From Aalborgiella sp043769295 (GTDB lineage Bacteria > Pseudomonadota > Gammaproteobacteria > Burkholderiales > Burkholderiaceae_C), in the NCBI GenBank assembly GCA_043769295.1, contig JAYVJL010000043.1, positions 1 to 27,606 of the forward strand: DNA of 27,606 nt, read 5' to 3'. The first letter of the stretch is position 1. Each line of letters opens with the position of its first letter. Made by a program: the position numbers and the translations under genes. The notes under the pieces are model-generated. The model saw nothing but the letters and a program-made list of their open reading frames with translations, did not search any database and had not been told where the DNA came from. Positions 17,200 through 24,081 of this stretch are shown one piece after another.

Positions 17200-17964
17200 T
17201 CAGCGAACGTAGACAGGCTTGAAAACGCGCAGCCATTTTGAGGCAGGTAGCCCAAACCGCGTCTCAATCTCTTGCGCCCGCTGTTGCAGCTCTTCGCGCT
17301 TGGGGCGCACGGGGCTGCGCTGCGCCAAGACGATGGTGTTGCCTTCACGGGTGGGTTTGAAAGCCCAGACCGCCGCCTCGCCAAACACCGCCGTGATTTT
17401 GTCCACACTGCTTTGAAAGCTGGACGAGCGGCCAAACAGATTGACCGTCATCATGCCGTTGTCGGTGAGCAAACCGTGGCAGTCGGCGTAAAACTCGGCA
17501 CTGTCCAGCACAGGGGCTGCAGCCTCATCGTCGTATAAATCAACCTGCAAAGCGTCGATCCGCCCCTGCCATTTCGGTTTTTTGATCTCCGCTGCCGCAT
17601 CCGCCAGCACCACCTGCAAACGGGCATCGTCGGGCGGCAGCTTGAACCAGAGCCGGCAGGCCGACACCACTTGCGGGTTGATTTCAATGGCGGTGGTCGC
17701 CATGCGCAGCTTTTTGAAACAAAACTTGGTGCAACTGGCCGCGCCCAGCCCCAGCTGCATGGCGTGGCGTTTGGCAACGCTGGTCGCATCCACAAACAGC
17801 AGCCAGGCCATCATGCGCTGCACGTACTCCAGGTCGATGTCAAACGGCGCATCAATCAACATGCTGCCCTGCACCCACTCGGTGCCCAAATGCAGGGTGC
17901 GGATGTCGCCGTAGTCGGAAAAGTTCACCTCAGGCAACACCAGCGCGTTTGATTTTCGTTTCAT
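17200..17964 (-). CDS. Spermidine/spermine synthase-like methyltransferase-fold protein
   Basis: A 254-residue protein of the polyamine aminopropyltransferase (SpeE-like) family. The nucleotide-binding loop is LGLGAAS at 71-77 with the acidic EINPQV at 94-99, and the active-site strand is VDLYDDEA near 141. The N-terminal beta domain keeps GTEWVQGSM. The glycine loop differs from canonical SpeE (GGGxG), so the substrate is uncertain; such proteins in Burkholderiales are often annotated only as spermidine synthase-like. It stands alone on the minus strand, with element copy E just upstream of its start. Confidence 0.85.
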   Translation of the reverse strand: MKRKSNALVLPEVNFSDYGDIRTLHLGTEWVQGSMLIDAPFDIDLEYVQRMMAWLLFVDATSVAKRHAMQLGLGAASCTKFCFKKLRMATTAIEINPQVVSACRLWFKLPPDDARLQVVLADAAAEIKKPKWQGRIDALQVDLYDDEAAAPVLDSAEFYADCHGLLTDNGMMTVNLFGRSSSFQSSVDKITAVFGEAAVWAFKPTREGNTIVLAQRSPVRPKREELQQRAQEIETRFGLPASKWLRVFKPVYVR

Positions 17965-17998
17965 GGGATTAGATTCATAGGGTGAGGTTCACGGGTTA

Positions 17999-18048
17999 AT
18001 TGCTATAAAATTAATAGCAAAATAGGCAATAAATACGCCGGCTACAGC
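17999..18048 (+). repeat. Dispersed palindromic element, copy E (intergenic reference copy)
   Basis: The best-preserved copy. TTGCTAT and ATAGCAA (17999-18020 region) form a hairpin, followed by TAGGCAATAAATACGCCGGC and TACAGCC. In the frame used by coding copies B and C it would read A-I-K-L-I-A-K-stop, with TAG at 18023-18025. It sits between the tatD stop side (18116) and the start of the spermidine-synthase-like gene (17964). Confidence 0.92.
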
Positions 18049-18115
18049 CAGAAATTACCTGCTTTTACCTGTTTTTTATAAATTTGGGCATTGTAGAAGG
18101 GTATTTACCCCCAGC

Positions 18116-19000
18116 TCAGGCCGCAGCCATCAAGGCATGAAGTTTGGGCAACGCAGCCAGCGAGTTGGCCCGGCACGCCTGCGCCAGAGCGGCCAGTTCA
18201 ATACCGCGCACATCCGCCAGCGCCTGCGCGATGCGTGGCAACTCACCCGGTTCATTGCGGCCCTGCGGCTCTCCAGCCTGGCGTTCTGCCGCCGTTTTGT
18301 AGAGCCAATGCGGCGGCATGTCGGGTGCATCGGTCTCAAGCACCAGCGCATCCAAGGGCAGCGTGGCGGCCAGATGCCGCAGTTGCTGCGCCCGCTCGTA
18401 CGTCATGGCCCCGCCAAAACCCAGCTTGAACCCGAGTTGGATGAATTGCGCCGCCTGCTGGTCGCTGCCATTGAAGGCGTGGGCGATGCCCCGCCATTTA
18501 AATTCAGCCCCAGCCCCGTCCATTGCACCCCGCAGCCCCTTGAGCAGCCGGTCCACCGAGCGCCGCACATGCAAAATCACCGGCAAATCGTACTTGCGGG
18601 CCAGTTTCAGTTGCGCCTCGTAAAAATGGATCTGCTTTTCAAGCAAGGGCGGCTGGTTCAGTTCAGGAACAAAAAAATCCAGCCCAATCTCCCCCACCGC
18701 AACCAGACGAGGGTCGTTGGCAGCGCAGGCCAGTTCCTCGTCCAGATGCTTTAAATCGTCTTCCTGCGCATCTTTGACATACAAAGGATGGATGCCCAAA
18801 GCATAGCTGTCGCCCAAGCCATGCGCCAAAGCGCGAACGGCTGCAAAATTGTGGGGGTGAACAGCCGGGTAGACACAATGCACTACGTTTTTAGTAGCTG
18901 CAGAAGCACGAATGACGCCGGCTACACCCATAAATTCAGGTGCATCCAGATGGCAGTGGGTGTCAATCCAAGTAATTTGATTGGATGCAGTAAATTCCAT
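18116..19000 (-). CDS. TatD-family metal-dependent hydrolase
   Basis: TIM-barrel metallohydrolase of the TatD DNase family; relatives are 3'-5' exonucleases or D-aminoacyl-tRNA deacylase-like enzymes. In the 294 residues the metal and catalytic residues are H15 and H17 (DTHCHLD), E104 (GEIGLDFF), H144 (ILHVRR), H174 (AHAFNG) and D224 (ETDAPDMPP). Residues about 25-39 (VAGVIRASAATKN), the helix after the first strand, are encoded by dispersed-element copy F, yet the length matches relatives, so the element seems to have replaced and not lengthened the segment. The start codon lies in a 24-bp inverted repeat that begins at the tRNA-Ser 3' end. Confidence 0.92.
   Translation of the reverse strand: MEFTASNQITWIDTHCHLDAPEFMGVAGVIRASAATKNVVHCVYPAVHPHNFAAVRALAHGLGDSYALGIHPLYVKDAQEDDLKHLDEELACAANDPRLVAVGEIGLDFFVPELNQPPLLEKQIHFYEAQLKLARKYDLPVILHVRRSVDRLLKGLRGAMDGAGAEFKWRGIAHAFNGSDQQAAQFIQLGFKLGFGGAMTYERAQQLRHLAATLPLDALVLETDAPDMPPHWLYKTAAERQAGEPQGRNEPGELPRIAQALADVRGIELAALAQACRANSLAALPKLHALMAAA
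18882..18928 (+). repeat. Dispersed palindromic element, copy F (inside tatD, antisense orientation)
   Basis: ACTACGTTTTTAGTAGCTG with the tail TGACGCCGGCTACACCC; the ACTAC/GTAGC arms keep the pairing of the hairpin although the bases have changed. tatD reads it as GTA-GCC-GGC, giving V-A-G-V-x4-A-A-T-K, as in copy A. Confidence 0.8.
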
Positions 19001-19096
19001 GTCAATTCAATCCGAGATCAGGCGCACGGCTGCAGACAGTGCTTGGGCACGGCAAAGCAGTGCAACGATATATCGGACTGAATTGACATGGAATTT
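18992..19096. repeat. 24-bp inverted repeat between tRNA-Ser and tatD
   Basis: AAATTCCATGTCAATTCA at 18992 onward and its reverse complement ending at 19096 pair over 24 bp with one mismatch (18992-19015 against 19073-19096), with a 57-bp loop. The right arm ends one base before the tRNA CCA; the left arm contains the tatD start codon (18998-19000). The loop itself holds two copies of GCACGGC and of CAGTGC in direct order. Confidence 0.95.
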
Positions 19097-19186
19097 TGGC
19101 GGAGAAGGTGGGATTCGAACCCACGGTAAGATCGCTCCTACGCCTGATTTCGAGTCAGGTACATTCGGCCACTCTGCCACTTCTCC
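19097..19186 (-). tRNA. tRNA-Ser (anticodon CGA)
   Basis: A 90-nt minus-strand tRNA including the encoded CCA. The acceptor stem GGAGAAG pairs with CTTCTCC, with G as discriminator base. The anticodon arm CTGACT-CGA-AATCAG gives anticodon CGA, reading UCG. A long variable arm (GCGTAGGAGCGATCTTACC region) marks it as class II, and the T arm has GGTTCGAATCC. Confidence 0.96.
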
Positions 19187-19223
19187 GCAATTTAACAGCC
19201 TAAATTGTAACCGCGCCGTAAAA

Positions 19224-20177
19224 TCACGCTAAACCGGCTGGTATTGGGCGCACAGTCTGCACATCAACCGGCTTTTTGGCTTTTCTGAGATCCCAGACCC
19301 AACCCAGCTTTTCGGACAAGAGTAGAAAATGCCCGAATGCGTCAAATTTGGCGGGTTGGTTCACCGCCATGGTTGCATTTTGGTGATGGTAACTGTGCAA
19401 GCCTTCCCCCATTAGCACCACGGTCAACCACAGGTTGTTGCGGCTTTCATCCTGGCTGCCGTCGACTTTGGTGCCGAACAAATGGGTGATTGAATTGGCA
19501 ATGCCTTCAAATTGATGCAACAAAATAGCCCGTACACCGCCTGCCCAGAGCAGGCAAATCAGACACTCATCCCTGCCGCCATACACATACCCCAAAGCAC
19601 CGGGTGCCAGCAGTCCCGCTATGGCAATCGCCCAGTAATGGCGCGATACGAACATCACCACCGGGTCTTTCAACAAATCGGGCACATAGCGGTTTTCATC
19701 AGAAACAGCCACTTTGAACTTCCACCCTACATGCGCATGGAACCACCCCGCCAGGCGATTGTCAATCTTGCCGCTGTCGTCCACCCACGGTGAATGCGGA
19801 TCGTATTGCTGGTCTGCAAAACGATGATGGCGCCGATGGTCTGCCACCCAACTGACGATAGGGCCTTGCAAGGACCAGGTGCCCAAAATAGCCAAAATAG
19901 CTTTGCCAACCGCCGAGGTTTTGAAAGCATGGTGCGTGAAGTGACGATGAAAGCCAACGCCCAACCCCATCGATATACAAATGAAAAATACCGCCCCCAG
20001 GAACAAGGAAAACACGCTCGGCACCCAGGTCGTTGACGTGCCAAGCAACAAAAAAATCACAAGCACAGTTGGCAGTGCCAGAGACACGGCATTCGACAGG
20101 TGTTTGGCCCGGTTAAGTGTTGCAGATTGTGAAATGTGAGGGTTAACGATTGAAGTGGATGGCCTGGTCGTCGTCAT
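19224..20177 (-). CDS. Membrane fatty-acid (acyl-CoA) desaturase
   Basis: Di-iron integral membrane desaturase of the stearoyl-CoA delta-9 type, introducing a double bond in acyl chains. From the ATG at 20177 it has about 317 residues with four membrane helices and the three histidine boxes HRHFTH (77-82), HRRHH (114-118) and HSYHH (261-265), plus NSITHLFG, which marks the acyl-CoA desaturase group. The frame extends 43 codons to a GTG at 20306, but that extension covers a plausible promoter (TTGCCA, 16 bp, TAACTA) and direct repeats, so the ATG is preferred; no strong ribosome-binding site precedes it. It diverges from a sensor kinase gene. Confidence 0.93.
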   Translation of the reverse strand: MTTTRPSTSIVNPHISQSATLNRAKHLSNAVSLALPTVLVIFLLLGTSTTWVPSVFSLFLGAVFFICISMGLGVGFHRHFTHHAFKTSAVGKAILAILGTWSLQGPIVSWVADHRRHHRFADQQYDPHSPWVDDSGKIDNRLAGWFHAHVGWKFKVAVSDENRYVPDLLKDPVVMFVSRHYWAIAIAGLLAPGALGYVYGGRDECLICLLWAGGVRAILLHQFEGIANSITHLFGTKVDGSQDESRNNLWLTVVLMGEGLHSYHHQNATMAVNQPAKFDAFGHFLLLSEKLGWVWDLRKAKKPVDVQTVRPIPAGLA

Positions 20178-20209
20178 AGGAAGCAATGCGTTGATTAAAT
20201 TGAAATTAA

Positions 20210-20255
20210 TAGTTACATCAATTGAACTCTTTGGCAACACTTTGACAACACTTTG
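20210..20255 (-). promoter_or_regulatory. Candidate desaturase promoter with phased direct repeats
   Basis: On the minus strand TTGCCA (20232-20237) and TAACTA (20210-20215) are 16 bp apart, a fair sigma-70 match ending about 30 bp before the desaturase ATG. Two identical CAAAGTGTTG units (20235-20244 and 20246-20255) are spaced 11 bp, one helical turn, and the nearer overlaps the -35 box. This layout suits a regulator bound as a direct-repeat dimer. Confidence 0.4.
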
Positions 20256-20410
20256 GGCTGCAACTGCTTTTGCGGGATGCACACACGCTCTATGTAACGA
20301 AAACACTTACTTACAATAATCTTAGCCTATAGCATATTTGCTTCACGAAAATAGTTTGACGCGTATACAAAAGTACTCATGCGCGGCATCGATGGAGAAG
20401 CACCAGGTCG

Positions 20411-20423
20411 TGTCATCATGACA
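20411..20423. promoter_or_regulatory. Palindrome upstream of the sensor kinase gene
   Basis: TGTCAT-C-ATGACA is a perfect 6-1-6 palindrome 48-60 bp before the kinase ATG. It could be an operator. The rest of the 20256-20470 stretch is AT-rich upstream sequence with no recognised gene. Confidence 0.25.
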
Positions 20424-20470
20424 AGCACAAATGACCGTTCTTGTTTTCAAATCCTTGCTAGACTATACCC

Positions 20471-21943
20471 ATGATCTTTGAGAATTCGGCAATCCGTAAC
20501 CAGACTACCGCCTATTCAGCCCCGTCTCAAGAACTGACGATGCGGCCACATGCTCAAAATAATGCGGGCTGGATTGAGGGCGAAAGCATTCGCGCTTTCA
20601 TGCCAGCGCAACAACAAACGCAAGTGGCGGCTTTATTTGTCATCCCTGTGGTGTTTGCTATGCTGTATGACCATGTCTATATGCCAGCCTTGATGGTCTG
20701 GCTGGTCCTTTCTGTGGTTTTGGCACTTTACAGATGGCACATAACCATCAATTACACACGTTATTTAAGCTCTGGCGATACGGACTCCCAACTCGAATTC
20801 AAAACACGATACGCATGGACATGGCCCTGTACGGCCCTGTTATGGAGCGTACTTGTATGGCTGTTTTTCGGCAAAATCCCGCTCTTCAACCAATTGGTTT
20901 GTTTTGTCATACTGGCTAGCATTGGCGTGTTCAGCGCAACAGGCTATGCGCCACACTTCAAAATAATGAAACAATTCATCAACGCCCTGATGATCTCGTT
21001 GTTATCCGCTTTGGCATGGCATTATTTCTTCAACCAAGCGGCGGCTGAAGCCTCCATGATTTATGCCATTTTCCCGTTACAGCTGATTTTTTGGCGTTTG
21101 TTGATGATGATTGGCGGCAGACTCAACAAAGCGCATCTAGAGCACCTTGATCTGCTCAAAGGCAACTACGAATTGATCGATTCGCTCAAAGAGCAGACGT
21201 TGCGCGCCAACCAGGCGGTAGAAACCAAAAACAGATTCCTGGCCAGCGCGGCGCATGACATCCGGCAACCTGTTTTGGCGCTTGACCTGTATGCCAGTTT
21301 GCTGAAAAACGAGCCCAGCATGGCCGCCGACCTCACCGACAAGATCGGCGCTGCCACCAAATCAGTCATCGACATGTTTGACAGTTTGTTCGATCTGGCC
21401 CGCCTGGAGTCTGGCCAGCTCAACATCAACAACAATACCATCGATGTGCCTGGCTTGCTGCGCGAGCTGGAGCTGCAATACAAACCAGCGGCCCATGCCA
21501 AAAATCTGGAGCTGCGCATGCGCACCAAGCAGCTTGAGATTCAAACCGATCACCAGTTGCTCAAACGAATTTTGGGGAATTTGCTGATGAATGCCATCAA
21601 ATTCACCAACCATGGTGGTGTTCTGCTGGCCTGTCGACCCACCTTGCGCGGGGTGCGGTTTGAGGTGTGGGATACCGGCGTCGGCATTCCGGCAGACCAG
21701 CAGGTCGCCGTTTTCAGGGAGTTTTACAAATCCCCCGCCGACATGGGTACCAGCGAAGGGTTTGGCTTGGGTTTATCGATCGTGGCCCGTTTATGCGAAC
21801 CACTGGGCTTTGACTTCGCCATGCACTCCAGAGTCGGACGCGGCAGCGTGTTTTGTATTGAAGTTCCCCGCGGCGGCCTGAGCCAGCAGCCATCCAATCA
21901 ACTGCTGCAACAAAAAAGGGCCACTGACGGCCCTTTTTATTGA
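20471..21943 (+). CDS. Membrane sensor histidine kinase
   Basis: A 490-residue kinase with a short N-terminal tail, about six membrane segments between residues 50 and 215 and no periplasmic sensor domain, so the signal is likely sensed in or at the membrane. The HisKA domain has phospho-acceptor H262 in ASAAHDIRQPVLALD (the HDxRQP subgroup), followed by the ATPase domain with the N box N374 (NLLMNAIKFTN), DTGVGIP at 401-407 and GFGLGLS near 430. It diverges from the desaturase gene and converges on a NarL-type regulator gene, its likely partner. No Shine-Dalgarno precedes the ATG, so a leaderless start or M24 is possible. The last codons are part of the terminator. Confidence 0.92.
   Translation: MIFENSAIRNQTTAYSAPSQELTMRPHAQNNAGWIEGESIRAFMPAQQQTQVAALFVIPVVFAMLYDHVYMPALMVWLVLSVVLALYRWHITINYTRYLSSGDTDSQLEFKTRYAWTWPCTALLWSVLVWLFFGKIPLFNQLVCFVILASIGVFSATGYAPHFKIMKQFINALMISLLSALAWHYFFNQAAAEASMIYAIFPLQLIFWRLLMMIGGRLNKAHLEHLDLLKGNYELIDSLKEQTLRANQAVETKNRFLASAAHDIRQPVLALDLYASLLKNEPSMAADLTDKIGAATKSVIDMFDSLFDLARLESGQLNINNNTIDVPGLLRELELQYKPAAHAKNLELRMRTKQLEIQTDHQLLKRILGNLLMNAIKFTNHGGVLLACRPTLRGVRFEVWDTGVGIPADQQVAVFREFYKSPADMGTSEGFGLGLSIVARLCEPLGFDFAMHSRVGRGSVFCIEVPRGGLSQQPSNQLLQQKRATDGPFY
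21913..21938. terminator. Bidirectional terminator overlapping the kinase 3' end
   Basis: A 10-bp stem AAAAAGGGCC (21913-21922) with GGCCCTTTTT (21929-21938) and a 6-base loop, flanked by A and T runs on both sides. It encodes the kinase C-terminus (K-R-A-T-D-G-P-F-Y) and serves the convergent regulator gene too. Confidence 0.9.
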
Positions 21944-21987
21944 AAGACAAGCACCGATTTGTTTGATGCTGTACTTTTCAAACACCT

Positions 21988-22578
21988 TCAAGGCGGCAGC
22001 AGACCTTGCTGACGCGCATAAAAAATAGCTTGCGTCCGGCTCTTCACATCAATGCGGCGGAACAAGCGCCACAAATGCACTTTGACTGTGTGCTCGTTGA
22101 TGCCCAGCTCTTCGGTGATGTCTTTGTTGCTCATGCCTTTGTTGAGCAAGAGCAGCAATTGCAGCTGGCGCTTCGACAACTTTTGCCCGGGTATGGGTTC
22201 TTCAAAACTGTCTTCGGCCAACATCAGGCTTTTCAAAGCTGCACCAATTTCACCTGCGCCGGCTGATTTATCGATATAGATTTCCGCGCCTGCCTCCAGG
22301 CAATGCGTCTCCCAATCACTGGCCGGTGATGCCGACAACACCGCCAATGGAACCAAAGGAAACATGTTCTTCAATTGCCGAATGCCCGACACACCCGTGG
22401 TGTCTGGCAACTTGAGATCCAAAGAAAACAGGCTTGGTTCGCCGTGCTGCTCTATCGCAGAAGAAAGCAAGCCCAGACGTTCAATTTCAATCACCTCCAT
22501 GGTGGGTCGCAAACGGCGCAAGAGCATGCCGACAGCTTCCCGCATCAACGGGTGATCATCAATAACGTAGATAGTCAT
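21988..22578 (-). CDS. NarL/FixJ-family response regulator
   Basis: A 196-residue two-domain transcription factor. The receiver has acidic D7-D8, phospho-acceptor D54 (SLDLKLPD), S82 and K104; the LuxR-type helix-turn-helix covers about 134-190 (LSKRQLQLLLLLNKGMSNKDITEELGI, then NEHTVKVHLWRLFRRI). Convergent with the sensor kinase gene, from which it is probably phosphorylated, although HisKA kinases and NarL-type regulators are a less common pairing outside Burkholderiales. It has its own upstream region with an exact CRP-type palindrome. Targets are unknown; the desaturase promoter next door is an obvious candidate. Confidence 0.93.
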   Translation of the reverse strand: MTIYVIDDHPLMREAVGMLLRRLRPTMEVIEIERLGLLSSAIEQHGEPSLFSLDLKLPDTTGVSGIRQLKNMFPLVPLAVLSASPASDWETHCLEAGAEIYIDKSAGAGEIGAALKSLMLAEDSFEEPIPGQKLSKRQLQLLLLLNKGMSNKDITEELGINEHTVKVHLWRLFRRIDVKSRTQAIFYARQQGLLPP

Positions 22579-22676
22579 GGCACATTCATTTCAAGTTTTT
22601 TACGTTTAGTTACAAGTTTATTGTCTAATTATGAAGCTAATCACTGAGGAGGCCACCTTTGGTTTAGTAAATTTTA

Positions 22677-22692
22677 TGTGACATTTGTCACA
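22677..22692. promoter_or_regulatory. CRP-type palindrome upstream of the response regulator gene
   Basis: TGTGACATTTGTCACA is a perfect 7-2-7 palindrome and an exact match to TGTGA-N6-TCACA, the consensus known for CRP. It lies 99-114 bp before the regulator ATG, between that gene and the trpS stop; the 22579-22736 gap is AT-rich. Confidence 0.55.
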
Positions 22693-22736
22693 GAATACAA
22701 GAGGAAGCCCGATTGTTTACAAAAAATAACGATTCA

Positions 22737-24047
22737 TTACATGTTTAGAAGGGTGTCATCCATAGCACAAGGATCAAACTGTGGTGTTTGGTTCACAAAT
22801 TCCATCAGACCAGGGTTTGCCAAAACGCCCTCGGTTTTGAGCAGCGCAATCACCCTGCCCGCTTCCTTGGGCGTCTCAAAACCTTTACTTTGCAACAACA
22901 CCTTCGCGGCTGCATCGACCAGTTTGAAGTAAAACCTGCCATCTGACTCGCGGTATTGCTTGAAACTGGGCCCAGCCAGTTTGGCGGCTTTGACCGGTAT
23001 TGCCTGCGCTGCGCCCTGCAAGCGCCGCAAGCCCACGGCTTGGCGCAAGGTTTGCATCAAAGGCATGGCTATTTGCCGTGCCTTTTGCGCACCCGCCAAC
23101 AAAATCGCTTCGATCTTGTCGGGTTGACTCATCAACGACTCATACGTCTGGCGCATGGGTGCGATCTCGCGGTCAATGCGCTCAAACAGCAACTGTTTGG
23201 CATCGCCCCAGCCAATGCCGTTTTTGAACGCCTGCTGCATGGCTGCTGTCTCCTGCGCGCTGGCAAAGGCCTGGTAGATTTGAAAAAGCGCCGAGCCTTC
23301 GGTGTCTTTGGTCTCGCCCGGTGCGCGAGAATCGGTCACGATGCCGGCGATCAGTTTTTTCAGCTCGGCCTGCGACGCAAACAGCGGAATGGTGTTGTCG
23401 TAGCTCTTGCTCATCTTGCGGCCATCCAAACCCGGCAAGGTCGCCACCGACGCTTCGATTTCGGCTTCGGGCAGCACAAAATGCTCTCTGTCACTGTTTT
23501 TGCTGTTTTTGTAGCGATAGTTGAAACTCTGCGCAATATCACGCGCCATTTCAATGTGCTGGATCTGGTCACGCCCTACGGGAACTTTATGGGCGTTGAA
23601 CATCAAAATATCCGCGGCCATCAGCACCGGGTACATGAACAGCCCCGCCGTCACATCGGCTTCCGGGTCATGTCCAGCCGCGACATTCTTGTCCACGGCC
23701 GCTTTGTAAGCATGGGCGCGGTTGAGCAGGCCTTTGCCGGTGACGCAGGTCAGCAGCCAGGTGAGTTCGGGGATTTCTGGAATGTCGGACTGGCGATAAA
23801 AGGTCACGCGTTTCGGGTCGACGCCAGCCGCCAGCCACGACGCGGCAATCTCCAGCGTAGAGCGCTGCACCCGCGCCGGGTCGCCAATTTTGATCAGCGC
23901 GTGGTAGTCGGCCAAAAAGTAGAAGCTTTGAACGTCATTCGACAACGACGCCTGCACGGACGGGCGGATCGAGCCCACATAGTTGCCCAGATGGGGTGTG
24001 CCGGAGGTGGTGATACCCGTTAAAACTCTAGAAATTGGCTTGCTCAT
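22737..24047 (-). CDS. trpS: Tryptophanyl-tRNA synthetase with C-terminal YegP-like extension
   Basis: Class Ic synthetase charging tRNA-Trp. The HIGH-equivalent is PHLGNYVG at 18-25, and KMSKS is at 211-215 (LDGRKMSKSYDNTIPLF). The catalytic and anticodon regions end near residue 343, the usual size of about 335; then about 90 extra residues follow. Part of these (361-410, FKQYRESDGRFYFKLVDAAAKVLLQSKGFETPKEAGRVIALLK, quoted in part) has the spacing of the DUF1508/YegP fold. Such long TrpRS forms occur in other Burkholderiales as far as I recall. Cluster order trpS, M50 protease, yciO and PHP phosphatase on one strand. Confidence 0.95.
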   Translation of the reverse strand: MSKPISRVLTGITTSGTPHLGNYVGSIRPSVQASLSNDVQSFYFLADYHALIKIGDPARVQRSTLEIAASWLAAGVDPKRVTFYRQSDIPEIPELTWLLTCVTGKGLLNRAHAYKAAVDKNVAAGHDPEADVTAGLFMYPVLMAADILMFNAHKVPVGRDQIQHIEMARDIAQSFNYRYKNSKNSDREHFVLPEAEIEASVATLPGLDGRKMSKSYDNTIPLFASQAELKKLIAGIVTDSRAPGETKDTEGSALFQIYQAFASAQETAAMQQAFKNGIGWGDAKQLLFERIDREIAPMRQTYESLMSQPDKIEAILLAGAQKARQIAMPLMQTLRQAVGLRRLQGAAQAIPVKAAKLAGPSFKQYRESDGRFYFKLVDAAAKVLLQSKGFETPKEAGRVIALLKTEGVLANPGLMEFVNQTPQFDPCAMDDTLLNM

Positions 24048-24081
24048 AAGGACTATAAATACGAAAAATGCATACGCAGAT

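Noticed and set aside
17049..17435. A 128-codon minus-strand ORF downstream of tctB
   Set aside because: Mostly out-of-frame overlap with the spermidine-synthase-like gene, Arg/Ser-rich with no recognisable domain.
19016..19072. The loop of the tRNA-tatD inverted repeat as a small transposon or attachment site
   Set aside because: Too short for a mobile unit, no target-site duplication, no tRNA-end duplication and no integrase nearby.
22240..22275. GCGCCGGCTGATTT in the response regulator gene as another copy of the dispersed element
   Set aside because: Only the GCCGGCT core matches; hairpin arms are absent and the peptide is ordinary receiver sequence (DKSAGAGE).
22956..24023. A 355-codon plus-strand ORF
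   Set aside because: Antisense of trpS; no motif of its own.
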